Shown piece by piece: positions 22,813 through 30,548 of a stretch of 34,754 nt of DNA (within the stretch, counting starts at the first letter, position 1; the number at the start of each line of letters is the position of its first letter). A program made the position numbers and the translations under genes. Below the pieces are notes generated by a model that was not told the origin of the DNA, made no database searches, and saw nothing but the letters and a program-made list of their open reading frames with translations. This DNA is from Microterricola pindariensis. Lineage in GTDB: Bacteria > Actinomycetota > Actinomycetes > Actinomycetales > Microbacteriaceae. The DNA is taken from assembly GCF_002936985.1 (NCBI RefSeq), contig NZ_MPZN01000037.1, forward strand, positions 1 to 34,754, read 5' to 3'.

Positions 22813-23426
22813 TCGGGCAGCCCGGTCGCGACGGCGTCGCCGAGCCAGGACTCGGCCACCCAGTCGGGCCCGTCGCTGTTCAGCACCACGACACCGGTGT
22901 TGGTCAGCACCCGTTGGGAGACGAAGGCGGCGTCGAGGTTGCGCACCGAATAACCGGCCCAGGAGCGCAGCATCGCGCCGTGGCTGACCAGGGCGGCGCT
23001 CTCGACCCCGGATGACGCGATCTCCGCGATCACCTCGTCGAAGCGCCCGAACGCCTCGTGGCCGTCCTCCCCGCCGCGGATCCGGGCGTCGAGCTCGCCC
23101 GCGGCCCAGGCCATGCAGGTCTCGATGTACTCCATCACGGAGCGCCGGTCGGTGAGCATCTCCAGCTCTCCGGCGGTGATCTCGCGGAGCCCGTCGCGCA
23201 CGCCCAGCTCGACGGAGCGCAGGCGCGCCAACGGTGCGGCTGTCTGCTGGGCGCGCAGTTGCGAGGAGGCGTAGACGGCGGCAATCGGCTCGGCGCCCAG
23301 CAGCTCCCCGATCGCGCTCGCCTGCTGCATCCCGAGCTCGGTCAGGGCGGGCCCCGGCACCGCGGTGTCCAGCGCGCCGATCACGTTCGAGGGGGTCTGG
23401 CCGTGGCGGATCAGAAAGAGGCGCAT
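22809..23426 (-). CDS. Histidine phosphatase family protein (phosphoglycerate mutase-like)
   Basis: Phosphatase of 205 aa. The catalytic RHG is Arg7-His8-Gly9 in MRLFLIRHGQTPSN; the second family motif is AAVYASSQLRAQQTAAPLA, and the second catalytic His is in VSHGAMLRSW. The frame extends upstream to 23525, but the ATG at 23426 lies 7 nt after a TAGAGT -10 box and starts exactly at the fold. The gene overlaps YchJ by 4 nt. Natural substrate is unknown; broad-specificity phosphatases (CobC/GpmB-like) share this domain. Confidence 0.92.
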   Translation of the reverse strand: MRLFLIRHGQTPSNVIGALDTAVPGPALTELGMQQASAIGELLGAEPIAAVYASSQLRAQQTAAPLARLRSVELGVRDGLREITAGELEMLTDRRSVMEYIETCMAWAAGELDARIRGGEDGHEAFGRFDEVIAEIASSGVESAALVSHGAMLRSWAGYSVRNLDAAFVSQRVLTNTGVVVLNSDGPDWVAESWLGDAVATGLPE

Positions 23427-23433
23427 GGCCTCG

Positions 23434-23439
23434 ACTCTA
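23434..23439 (-). promoter_or_regulatory. -10 hexamer TAGAGT, near-leaderless start
   Basis: TAGAGT on the minus strand, 7 nt before the ATG at 23426. Confidence 0.55.
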
Positions 23440-23494
23440 CGCGGCAAGGCTGGCAGGCCCGGCGGGCACCGCGGCGCAGACCCCCCGATCAGGT

Positions 23495-23545
23495 TACTTC
23501 CCGTCAAATATTGGACTCTGTGCACAAAACGGGCGATAGGTTCGT
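23495..23545. other. AT-richer divergent regulatory region
   Basis: The 188-bp gap between the divergent phosphatase and oxygenase genes contains a stretch clearly lower in GC than its surroundings, with TTGGAC (23511-23516), the palindrome TGTGCACA (23519-23526) and TAGGTT (23537-23542). Spacing of the two hexamers is 20 bp, too long for a standard promoter, so the plus-strand start is not fixed. Confidence 0.4.
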
Positions 23546-23614
23546 AGTTCCGTGCTCTTCGTCGGCGCCGGCCGTCGGGGCATCCGGCTTCCCGCTTCTA
23601 ACAACGAGGACACC

Positions 23615-24469
23615 ATGACTGACGCACGCACATCCCTCGACCAGCCCCGTCAGGACGAGGGCTACTTCGGGCCGGACAGTGTCAGCTGGCGCCTCTTCGC
23701 CGACCCCTCCTCGAAGCTGGGCGGCGTCGCCGCCATCCTGCTGCAGGCCCTGAACCCGCACATGATGCGCCTGTTCGACGCCGTCAGCGTGATGGACGCC
23801 GACCCACAGGGCCGGTCAGAGCGCACCGCCCGCTACATCGACACCACCATCTTCGGCGACAAGGCGCACGCGGATGCCGCGGGCCTCTCGGTGCAGCGCA
23901 TGCACGCGCACGCCCAGTGGACCGACCCGGTCACCGGCGAGACGCTGCGCGCCGACACCATGGAGTGGCTGGTCTGGACCCACAACACGGTGACGTGGGG
24001 CGTGCTGCGCGGCGCCGACGCCTTCGGGCCGGAGCTGAGCGTGGCCGAGCAGGACGCCTTCGTGAAGGAACAGCACATCGCCGCGCGCCTGGCCGGCATC
24101 GACCCCGACACCATCGCCTCCACCCGCGCCGAGCTCGACGCCTACATCGAGGAGCAGAAGAGCTGGATGTCGCTCTGCCTGCCGGCCGCCGAGCTCTCCC
24201 GGGCGCTGCGCAAGCCGAGCTTCCGCGGCAACCCGATCACCGTCTGGACCGGCATCGTCATCCAGGACGGTATCCTCTCGCTGCTGCCCGACTGGGCGCT
24301 GCTCCTGTACGGCGTCGCCGGCCGCCCGATGAACCTGAGGAGCGCCGCGCGCACCAGCAAGGGCATGCTCGCCGCCGCACGGCGGAACACCAGCTACGAG
24401 GACGTCATCACCGGGTTCACGACCCGGGTCGACACGCACCCGTACCGCAAGGTGCGCACCCGCGCCTAG
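23615..24469 (+). CDS. MpaB/rubber-oxygenase (DUF2236) family protein
   Basis: Protein of 284 aa in the DUF2236 family, which includes the MpaB-type oxygenases and latex-clearing protein; those enzymes bind haem through conserved His (family knowledge). Visible landmarks are YFGPDSVSWRLFADPSSKLGG at the start, ALNPHMMRLFDAVSV, RTARYIDTTIFGDKAHADAA, VQRMHAHAQWTDP, EWLVWTHNTVTWGVLRG and a C-terminal YGVAGRPMNLRSA. No signal peptide or clear membrane segment. The ATG at 23615 has CGAGGA five nt upstream. It is followed 62 bp later by a membrane GDPD gene. Substrate unknown. Confidence 0.85.
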   Translation: MTDARTSLDQPRQDEGYFGPDSVSWRLFADPSSKLGGVAAILLQALNPHMMRLFDAVSVMDADPQGRSERTARYIDTTIFGDKAHADAAGLSVQRMHAHAQWTDPVTGETLRADTMEWLVWTHNTVTWGVLRGADAFGPELSVAEQDAFVKEQHIAARLAGIDPDTIASTRAELDAYIEEQKSWMSLCLPAAELSRALRKPSFRGNPITVWTGIVIQDGILSLLPDWALLLYGVAGRPMNLRSAARTSKGMLAAARRNTSYEDVITGFTTRVDTHPYRKVRTRA

Positions 24470-24531
24470 CCCGCAGCAGCCGGCCCTCACCACACCCCAC
24501 CAGCACCAGCACCCGCACCAGAGAAGTGACA

Positions 24532-26397
24532 ATGCCCTCCGCCACCACCGACCCCCTCGGCTTCCGCTCCCTCCTGACGGGTCTGCCGCTGGCGGCCTGG
24601 CGCCAACTGCGCTTCGGCGGCTGGCGGATGCTGCTGCTCTACGGCATCCTGCAGGGCATCGTCGCGCTGATCTGCGCGCCGATCCTGCGCTGGCTGTTCG
24701 GCGAGGCCCTGGCGGCGGCCGGCCTGCACTCCGTCGACATGGCGACCATCGGCGGCCTGCTCGGCACGCCCCTCTCGCTCGGCCTGTTGGCGGCGATCCT
24801 CGCCTTCGCTCTCTGCGTCGTCTCCCTGCAGCTGATGGTGCTGGTCCTCTCCACCCGGCGGGTGCGCCTGGGCGAGGCCATCACAGTCCGCACGGTGGCC
24901 GGCGACACCGCGCGGGTGCTGAGGAAGCTGTTCAAGCCCGGCTCGCTGGCCCTGCTCTGGTACCTGTTCCTGGTGCTGCCGCTGGCCCAGTTCGGCTTCC
25001 TCTCCGTGCTCACCCATGCAATCGCCATCCCCTCCTTCGTGAGCGGCGAGCTGGTCAAGACGGTGCCGGGCATGATCGGCTACCTCGCCTTCCTCATCGT
25101 CGCCGGCATCATCAACGTGCGCCTGGCGCTCACCATCCCGCTGTTCGCGCTCGGCAACGTCGGCGGCCTCCGTGCGATGCGGGTGAGCTGGCGGATGACG
25201 AAGCGGCCGGACCTGCCCCTGCAACTGGCCTTCCTGCTGGTGCTCGTCGCCTCCGGGATCGCCTTCGCCGGCCTCGTCGCGCTCAGCATGCTGCCGACGG
25301 CGCTCACCGACCTGGTGGCGGCAGACCTCTCCCCCGGTGTGGCCGCGGTCAGCCTGGCGCTGGCCCAGTTGGGCGGACTGCTGCTGGTCGGGGCGTCGGT
25401 GGTCGGCTTCGCGGCCGTGCTGGTCGAGCTGCTCTCCCGTGCCCGCGGCCTGTTGCCCGCCGACGTCGAGCTGCTCGACCTCGGCAGCGTGCCGGCATCC
25501 GCGCTCGAGAAGAAGGGCTCGCCCGGGCGTCGCCGCGCCGGCCTGGCCGCGCTCGGCTCGCTGCTGGTGGCCACCGTCGTGCTCAGCCTGGTGAACGTCC
25601 CCGTCATGATCGCGATGAGCCTGCATCCGCAGACGCTGGTGCTCGGCCACCGCGGGTTCAGCGGCGGCGGTGTCGAAAACACGATCTCGGGGTTGGACGC
25701 GGCCCGCGCCGCCGGGGCGGACCTCGTCGAGATGGACGTGATGCAGACCGCGGACGGCGGACTGGTCGCCATGCACGACGCCAACCTCTCACGCCTGGCC
25801 GGCACGTCGGTGAGCGTCGCCGAGCTCACCCTGGACGAGATCACCCAGATCACCGTGAGCGATCTGCAGGGCAACAGCGACACGATCCCGTCGTTCCGCG
25901 ACTACGCCATGCACGCCCAGCAGATCGGCATGCCGCTGCTGGTGGAGATCAAGCTGCACGGGCAGGAGAAGCCCGGCTTCGTGGAGGATGTCGTCGCCGA
26001 GCTGGAGTCGATCGACGCCCTCGAGGGCAACATCTACCACTCGCTCAGCAAGCCGAGCATTGAGCAGCTGAAGCGGCTGCGCCCCAGCCTCTACACCGGG
26101 TACACCATGGCATTCGCCGGGGTCGCGGCGCCCGACACCATCGCAGACTTCATCGTCGTCGAGGAGTGGTCATACAACACCGAGCTGCGCGACTCGGCGA
26201 CAGCGGCCGGCCTCGGCATGTACGTCTGGACGGTCAACGAAGAGCTGCGGCAGCGGCAGATGCTCCGCGACGGCGTGCACGGCATCATCACCGACGCCCC
26301 CGACCTGGCCGTCGCCTCGCGCGACGGAATGAACCGTGAGAGAGGGCTGGCGGCGACGCTGTTCGACGCGCTGATGCGCTTCGTCGTGGTGGTGTAG
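24532..26397 (+). CDS. Membrane-anchored glycerophosphodiester phosphodiesterase
   Basis: Hydrolyses glycerophosphodiesters to glycerol-3-phosphate and an alcohol. The 621-aa protein has an N-terminal membrane domain (about 1-365, the GPDPase_memb type with 6-8 hydrophobic segments) followed by a GDPD TIM-barrel domain (about 370-605). Catalytic motifs are VLGHRGFSGGGVENT, LVEMDVMQTADGGLVAMHDANLSRL (Glu/Asp metal ligands and catalytic His) and LLVEIKLHG. The order is as in Bacillus YhdW/YqiK-like membrane GDPDs. The catalytic domain should face outside. Start ATG has GAGAAG upstream. Convergent with the VOC gene, only 7 bp between stops. Confidence 0.92.
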   Translation: MPSATTDPLGFRSLLTGLPLAAWRQLRFGGWRMLLLYGILQGIVALICAPILRWLFGEALAAAGLHSVDMATIGGLLGTPLSLGLLAAILAFALCVVSLQLMVLVLSTRRVRLGEAITVRTVAGDTARVLRKLFKPGSLALLWYLFLVLPLAQFGFLSVLTHAIAIPSFVSGELVKTVPGMIGYLAFLIVAGIINVRLALTIPLFALGNVGGLRAMRVSWRMTKRPDLPLQLAFLLVLVASGIAFAGLVALSMLPTALTDLVAADLSPGVAAVSLALAQLGGLLLVGASVVGFAAVLVELLSRARGLLPADVELLDLGSVPASALEKKGSPGRRRAGLAALGSLLVATVVLSLVNVPVMIAMSLHPQTLVLGHRGFSGGGVENTISGLDAARAAGADLVEMDVMQTADGGLVAMHDANLSRLAGTSVSVAELTLDEITQITVSDLQGNSDTIPSFRDYAMHAQQIGMPLLVEIKLHGQEKPGFVEDVVAELESIDALEGNIYHSLSKPSIEQLKRLRPSLYTGYTMAFAGVAAPDTIADFIVVEEWSYNTELRDSATAAGLGMYVWTVNEELRQRQMLRDGVHGIITDAPDLAVASRDGMNRERGLAATLFDALMRFVVVV

Positions 26398-26404
26398 CGC
26401 CGGA

Positions 26405-26824
26405 TCAGGCGGCTTTCGGGGTGATGTTCACCATCCAGTCGACGCCGTAGCGGTCGGTGCACATGCCGAAGGCGGCGCCCCACGGCGACGTCTCCAGTGG
26501 CACCGTCATGCTGCCGCCGTCGACGAGCTTCTCCCAGTAGCCGCGCAGCACGGCCTCGTCGTCTCCGCTCAGCGAGATCGACGTGCCGTTCTTGAACGCC
26601 TCCGTCCGCATGTGCTTGGGGGTGTCGGACCCCATCAGCACGATGCCGTGGTCTCCGTCGATCTGGCCGTGCATGATCTTGTCGGCCTCATCCGGTTCGG
26701 CATTGTTCGGCATCTCGCCAAAGGTGGTGAGCGTGAGGGTGCCGCCGAACACCGAGTGGTAGTACTCCATCGCCTCGCGGGCGATATCGATGAAGCTGAG
26801 GTACGGGTTGAGCACAACGGACAT
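26405..26824 (-). CDS. PhnB-like VOC family protein
   Basis: Protein of 139 aa, glyoxalase-like fold of the PhnB/3-demethylubiquinone methyltransferase-like group. It opens VLNPYLSFIDIAREAMEYYHSVFGGTLTLTTFGEMP and ends with SPWGAAFGMCTDRYGVDWMVNI, both hallmarks of the family. PhnB-group proteins are mostly uncharacterised. A GAAAGG ribosome-binding site lies just upstream. It has no operon partner. Confidence 0.9.
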   Translation of the reverse strand: MSVVLNPYLSFIDIAREAMEYYHSVFGGTLTLTTFGEMPNNAEPDEADKIMHGQIDGDHGIVLMGSDTPKHMRTEAFKNGTSISLSGDDEAVLRGYWEKLVDGGSMTVPLETSPWGAAFGMCTDRYGVDWMVNITPKAA

Positions 26825-26893
26825 GATCGGCCTTTCGTCGGGGTCCCCGAGCCGATTATCGCCCTGCCGCGCGCGGCGCGCTAGTGCCGCCGT

Positions 26894-27205
26894 TCAGCGT
26901 GCGGATGCCGCGCGCAGGCGTCCCGGCAGGAAGGGCAGCAGCGGCGGCGTGTAGACGAGCGCGGCCGGCGGCGTCTCGGCGAAGACGTGCACGGCCGTGC
27001 CGTAACGCCACAACCGGTTGAAGACGAAGACCTGCAGAACGCCGGATGCCCCCACGCGCTCGCCCGCGCTCGGCAGCTGCCAGGTGCCGACGCCCCACTG
27101 CGCCGGCTGGCCTCGCCCGGCGATGACGACGGTCGGCTTCGAGCGCCAGCTGAACAGCGGGCGCTTCAGCGTGAGCTGGAGGCGGTGGGCGGGTTCTGCG
27201 GGCAT
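26894..27205 (-). CDS. Conserved hypothetical protein, 103 aa
   Basis: I do not recognise a named domain. The basic start LQLTLKRPLFSWRSKPTVVIAGRGQPAQWGVGTWQLP leads to a beta-rich middle (VLQVFVFNRLWRYGTAVHVF) and a Pro/Leu-rich end (TPPLLPFLPGRLR). The regular alternation of hydrophobic and polar residues suggests a small beta-sandwich. It is real because a TAGGCT -10 box lies exactly 6 nt before the ATG and codon phase is consistent. Divergent to the zinc-ribbon gene, with 52 bp between the two starts. Confidence 0.72.
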   Translation of the reverse strand: MPAEPAHRLQLTLKRPLFSWRSKPTVVIAGRGQPAQWGVGTWQLPSAGERVGASGVLQVFVFNRLWRYGTAVHVFAETPPAALVYTPPLLPFLPGRLRAASAR

Positions 27206-27211
27206 CGCCCC

Positions 27212-27217
27212 AGCCTA
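27212..27217 (-). promoter_or_regulatory. -10 hexamer TAGGCT for a leaderless transcript
   Basis: TAGGCT on the minus strand, 6 nt before the ATG at 27205. The divergent promoter of the next gene lies 27 bp away. Confidence 0.6.
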
Positions 27218-27243
27218 GGGCGCTCGGCCCCTGCCCCATCGCC

Positions 27244-27249
27244 TACGCT
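27244..27249 (+). promoter_or_regulatory. -10 hexamer TACGCT, near-leaderless start
   Basis: TACGCT ends 8 nt before the ATG at 27258; the start of transcription would be within 0-2 nt of the start codon. Confidence 0.5.
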
Positions 27250-27257
27250 TGAACATC

Positions 27258-27620
27258 ATGGTCAGCAGACGAGAAGCAGCGATCCGCCTCGACATTCCGT
27301 TCGAGATGGCGACGCGCAACGGCATCCCCTCGCGCCTCAGCGAGGAAGAGCTCGCCGGGATCGATGCGAACCCGCCCGCCTGGTTGGCGCAGTCCCGGGC
27401 CAACCGCACCGGCAAGAAGCCGGTCTGGGTCGAGCTGACCTGCGTCATCTGCGGTTTCAGCGAGCAGGCCCGCCCGAAGAAGTGGTGGCCGGAGTTCACC
27501 TGCCTGAGCTGCGACGACCACGACATGCACGAGCTGCCCGAGCCCGCCGCGGGCCTCAGCCGCAGCGAGGTCTACGGCGTCGGCAGCCGCTTCATCGGCA
27601 TCGTCGACGCGCGCCCCTAG
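27258..27620 (+). CDS. Uncharacterised zinc-ribbon protein, 120 aa
   Basis: N-terminal half (about 1-50) is helical, MVSRREAAIRLDIPFEMATR then LSEEELAGIDANPPAWLAQSRANR; this reminds me of the DUF5997 type of actinobacterial protein, from memory only. The C-terminal half has two CxxC pairs, C62-C65 (TCVICGF) and C82-C85 (TCLSCDDH), 16 residues apart, which should bind zinc. Trp-rich KKWWPEF lies between the pairs. Such ribbons bind nucleic acid or proteins. Function unknown. Confidence 0.75.
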   Translation: MVSRREAAIRLDIPFEMATRNGIPSRLSEEELAGIDANPPAWLAQSRANRTGKKPVWVELTCVICGFSEQARPKKWWPEFTCLSCDDHDMHELPEPAAGLSRSEVYGVGSRFIGIVDARP

Positions 27621-27625
27621 CCCTC

Positions 27626-27662
27626 CCCGTCGGCTCGAGGGAGCTCCAGCGACCGAAGCCAC
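27626..27662. repeat. Dispersed 36-bp repeat (family B), copy 3
   Basis: Core GGCTCGAGGGAGCTCCAGCG followed by ACCGAAGCCA; two differences from copies 1 and 2. It lies between two convergent genes. Confidence 0.9.
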
Positions 27663-27739
27663 CAGCCGCTGCGCCGGCGCGGCAGGCCGGCGGCCTCATC
27701 GAACGGGGCCCGCTGCACAGTGCGGCAGCCCGGAACCGT

Positions 27740-27778
27740 GCAGAAGCCCCCGCTCGACGTGCGAGCGGGGGCTTCTGC
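27740..27778. terminator. Bidirectional terminator hairpin between convergent genes
   Basis: Perfect 17-bp stem (27740-27756 and 27762-27778; arm GCAGAAGCCCCCGCTCG) with a 5-nt loop. It ends 5 bp before the copA stop codon, which begins at 27784 on the minus strand, and follows the zinc-ribbon gene. No T-run. Confidence 0.82.
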
Positions 27779-27783
27779 CGCGG

Positions 27784-30060
27784 CTAGTTCGCGCGAGAGC
27801 GGAAGCTCCGCAGACGCAGGCTGTTGCCGACCACGAACACGCTGGAGAACGCCATCGCGGCCCCGGCGAGCATCGGGTTGAGCAGGCCGAGCGCGGCCAG
27901 CGGGATCGCGGCCACGTTGTAGGCGAAGGCCCAGAACAGGTTCACCTTGATCGTGCCGAGCGTGCGGCGCGACAGCCGGATCGCGTCGGCCGCGCTCCGC
28001 AGGTCGCCCCGCACCAGGGTGAGGTCGGCGGCCTCGATCGCGGCATCCGTGCCCGTGCCCATCGCCAGGCCGAGGTCGGCCTGGGCGAGCGCTGCGGCGT
28101 CGTTCACGCCGTCGCCGACCATCGCCACCACACGGCCCTCGGCCTGCAGTTGGGCGATCACGTCGACCTTGCCCTGCGGCAGCACCTCGGCGATGACCCG
28201 CTCGATTCCGACCACCGCGGCGATCTGCCGGGCGACGGTGTCGTTGTCGCCGGTCAGGAGGATGGGGGTGAGCCCGAGCCGCGTGAACTCGGCGATCGCC
28301 TCCGCACTCGTCGGCTTGACGGCGTCCGCCACCACGAGGACTCCGCGCGCCGCCCCGTCCCAGGCGACGACGACGGCGGTCTGCCCGCGCTGCTCGGCGG
28401 CGGCCTTCGCATCCGCGAGCTCCGCGCCCAGCGGGATCGCCCACTCGGCCAGCAGCGAGTCGCGGCCGACGAGCACGAGGTGCCCGTCTACGACGCCCTG
28501 CACGCCCTTGCCCTCAATGTTCGCGAAGGACTCCACGGCGGGCAGCCCGCCGGCCCGCTGTGTCGCACCGGCGGCGATGGCCTGGGCGATGGGGTGCTCC
28601 GAGGCGTCCTCGACCGCCCCGGCCAGGCGCAGCAGCTCCTCCTCGTTCGTGCCGTCGGCGACGGTCACCGCGAGCAGGGTCATCTTGCCGGTGGTGACGG
28701 TGCCCGTCTTGTCGAGCACGATGGTGTCGACGGTGCGGGTCGACTCCAGCACCTCCGGGCCCTTGATCAGGATGCCGAGCTGGGCGCCGCGGCCGGTGCC
28801 GACGAGCAGCGCCGTCGGGGTGGCCAGGCCCAGCGCGCACGGGCAGGCGATGATGAGCACGGCCACGGCGGCCGTGAACGCCGCGGCGGCCGGGTAGCCG
28901 GCGCCCAGCCAGGCACCGAGCGTCGCCACGGCGATGCCGATGACGATCGGCACGAAGATGCCGGAGACGCGGTCGGCCAGGCGCTGCACCTCGGCCTTGC
29001 CCGACTGGGCGTCCTCGACGAGCTTCGCCATCTGCGCCAGCTGCGTGTCTGCACCGATGCGGGTGGCCCGGATCACGAGCCGGCCGCCGGCGTTGACGGT
29101 GGCGCCGACGACGCTGTCGCCGGGGGCGACCTCGACGGGCACCGACTCACCGGTGAGCATCGAGGCGTCGATGGCGGAGCTGCCGTCGACGATCACGCCG
29201 TCGGAGGCGATCTTCTCGCCGGGGCGCACCACGAACTCGTCGCCGACGGCGAGGTCTTCGATCGCGATCTTGGACTCGACGCCGCCGCGCAGCACCGAGA
29301 CCTCCTTCGCCCCGAGCTCGAGCAGGGCGCGCATGGCGGCACCCGCCTGGCGCTTGGAGCGCTTCTCGAAGTAGCGCCCGGCGAGCACGAACATCGTCAC
29401 GCCGGCGGCGACCTCGAGGTAGATGTTGGCGGCGCCATCGCTCGGCCCGACGGTGAGCTCGAAGGCGTGCGTCATGCCCGGCTCGCCGGCCGTGCCGAGG
29501 AACAGCGCGTAGACCGACCAGAGCAGCGCCGACAGGGTGCCGATCGAGATGAGGGTGTCCATGGTGGCCGCGCCGTGGCGCAGGTTCACCCAGGCGGCCT
29601 TGTGGAACGGCCAGGCCGCCCAGACGACGACGGGCGCGGCCAGCACGAGTGAGGCCCACTGCCAGTAGGTGAACTGCAGCGCCGGGATCATCGCGAGGAG
29701 GATCACCGGCACCGACAGGACGATGCTGCCGATGAGGCGCTGGCGGAGGCCGCGCAGCTCGGCATCCTGGCCGGACTCGCCCTCGGCGGCGCCGCCCCGC
29801 ACGGCGGCCTTCGCTGATTTCACGGGCACCGCCGCCGTGTACCCGGTCTTCTCGACCTCGGCGATCAGCGCGGCGACGTCGAAGCCCTGCGGCGCGCTCA
29901 CGCGGGCCTTCTCTGTGGCGTAGTTGACGCTCGCCGAGACGCCGTCCAGCTTGTTCAGCTTCTTCTCGATGCGCATGGCGCAGGAGGCGCAGGTCATGCC
30001 GCCGATCTCGAGCTCGACGCTCTCACTCAGCTGCACCGGCTGCTGTTCGGCGGTTGTCAT
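27784..30060 (-). CDS. copA: Copper-exporting P1B-1-type ATPase
   Basis: Pumps Cu(I) out of the cytoplasm. The 758-aa protein has one N-terminal heavy-metal-associated domain (GMTCASC, 21-27), the actuator motif TGES (303-306), metal-binding CPC (406-408) in membrane helix 6, phosphorylation DKTGT (450-454), nucleotide-binding HP (489-490) and GDGVND (649-654). The Cu(I) signature residues YN (714-715) and MxxSS (736-740) are present, which separates it from Zn/Cd pumps. Start overlaps the stop of the small membrane protein gene (30057-30060, ATGA). Together with the copZ-like chaperone this forms a copper efflux operon. Confidence 0.97.
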   Translation of the reverse strand: MTTAEQQPVQLSESVELEIGGMTCASCAMRIEKKLNKLDGVSASVNYATEKARVSAPQGFDVAALIAEVEKTGYTAAVPVKSAKAAVRGGAAEGESGQDAELRGLRQRLIGSIVLSVPVILLAMIPALQFTYWQWASLVLAAPVVVWAAWPFHKAAWVNLRHGAATMDTLISIGTLSALLWSVYALFLGTAGEPGMTHAFELTVGPSDGAANIYLEVAAGVTMFVLAGRYFEKRSKRQAGAAMRALLELGAKEVSVLRGGVESKIAIEDLAVGDEFVVRPGEKIASDGVIVDGSSAIDASMLTGESVPVEVAPGDSVVGATVNAGGRLVIRATRIGADTQLAQMAKLVEDAQSGKAEVQRLADRVSGIFVPIVIGIAVATLGAWLGAGYPAAAAFTAAVAVLIIACPCALGLATPTALLVGTGRGAQLGILIKGPEVLESTRTVDTIVLDKTGTVTTGKMTLLAVTVADGTNEEELLRLAGAVEDASEHPIAQAIAAGATQRAGGLPAVESFANIEGKGVQGVVDGHLVLVGRDSLLAEWAIPLGAELADAKAAAEQRGQTAVVVAWDGAARGVLVVADAVKPTSAEAIAEFTRLGLTPILLTGDNDTVARQIAAVVGIERVIAEVLPQGKVDVIAQLQAEGRVVAMVGDGVNDAAALAQADLGLAMGTGTDAAIEAADLTLVRGDLRSAADAIRLSRRTLGTIKVNLFWAFAYNVAAIPLAALGLLNPMLAGAAMAFSSVFVVGNSLRLRSFRSRAN

Positions 30061-30233
30061 GATGCCCTCCCGGATGCCGCGGGCTGCCCGATGCCCGCGC
30101 TGTGCGTCATGGTCGGCTGCTCGGCCGGGGCGCCGGCGCCCGCCGGGGCGAGCAGCTGGGCTGCGAGGAAGCTCGCGAAGAACAGGGCGACGAGCCCGGC
30201 CACATAGAGGCCGATCTTCAGCGGCGCGGTCAT
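30057..30233 (-). CDS. 58-aa membrane protein of the copper operon
   Basis: Too short for most gene callers. I translated ATG at 30233 to TGA at 30057: [20 protein letters not shown], then a continued hydrophobic stretch to about residue 29, an Ala/Gly/Pro linker and a tail with [10 protein letters not shown]. One membrane segment (about 7-29), N-in and C-terminus outside by the positive-inside rule (Lys6). The ATG overlaps the copZ stop (30230-30233) and its stop overlaps the copA start, so it is translated as part of a three-gene chain. The Met/His tail could touch copper (inference). From memory its N-terminus resembles longer membrane proteins found beside actinobacterial copA genes, so a truncated version is the alternative. 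Confidence 0.8.
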   Translation of the reverse strand: MTAPLKIGLYVAGLVALFFASFLAAQLLAPAGAGAPAEQPTMTHSAGIGQPAASGRAS

Positions 30234-30442
30234 GCGTTCACCCGTGCGGCCGTGTAGCCGGCCTCCTCGACGGCGGCGAGGACGGCCGCGTCGTCGAGCG
30301 GCACGCTCGAGCGAACGAGGAGCCGGCCGGTGGCGGCGGAGACGTCAATGGCCTCGACGTCGCTCAGCTGGTCCAGCTCGCCCGCAATCGCGCGCTCACA
30401 GTGTGAGCAGGTCATTCCGGTCACCTGGTACTCGGTATTCAC
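30230..30442 (-). CDS. copZ: Copper chaperone, heavy-metal-associated domain protein
   Basis: Cytoplasmic Cu(I) carrier of 70 aa consisting of a single HMA domain, with the GMTCSHC copper-binding loop (about 9-15) and a C-terminal [12 protein letters not shown]. It probably hands copper to CopA. GTG start; AAAGGAG nine nt upstream is a good Shine-Dalgarno, in contrast to the leaderless neighbours. First gene of the operon, behind two CsoR-like palindromes. The stop overlaps the start of the 58-aa membrane protein. Confidence 0.95.
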   Translation of the reverse strand: MNTEYQVTGMTCSHCERAIAGELDQLSDVEAIDVSAATGRLLVRSSVPLDDAAVLAAVEEAGYTAARVNA

Positions 30443-30462
30443 TCTTCTGCACTCCTTTCGGG

Positions 30463-30479
30463 ATACCCCCTAGGGGTAT
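30463..30479. promoter_or_regulatory. CsoR-type copper operator, site 1
   Basis: Perfect palindrome ATACCCC-CTA-GGGGTAT, 21 bp before the copZ start. The A/T-flanked poly-C/poly-G pattern matches known CsoR operators of Actinobacteria and Firmicutes. No csoR gene is in the window, so the repressor would act in trans. Confidence 0.82.
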
Positions 30480-30496
30480 TCTCACCGACAAGGAAC

Positions 30497-30516
30497 ATCA
30501 TACCCCGCACGGGTAT
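30497..30516. promoter_or_regulatory. CsoR-type operator, site 2, overlapping the -10 box
   Basis: Second palindrome ATACCC-CGCAC-GGGTAT (30500-30516). A -10-like TATGAT on the minus strand (30502-30497) overlaps its end. The direct repeat CGGGTATTCC at 30510-30519 and 30524-30533 extends the pattern. Confidence 0.65.
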
Positions 30517-30548
30517 TCCCGCGCGGGTATTCCTGCACGGGCTGGCGA

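Noticed and set aside
10894-27662. The family B repeats as ends of a composite transposon
   Set aside because: They are in direct orientation, 7-17 kb apart, with no transposase and only household genes between.
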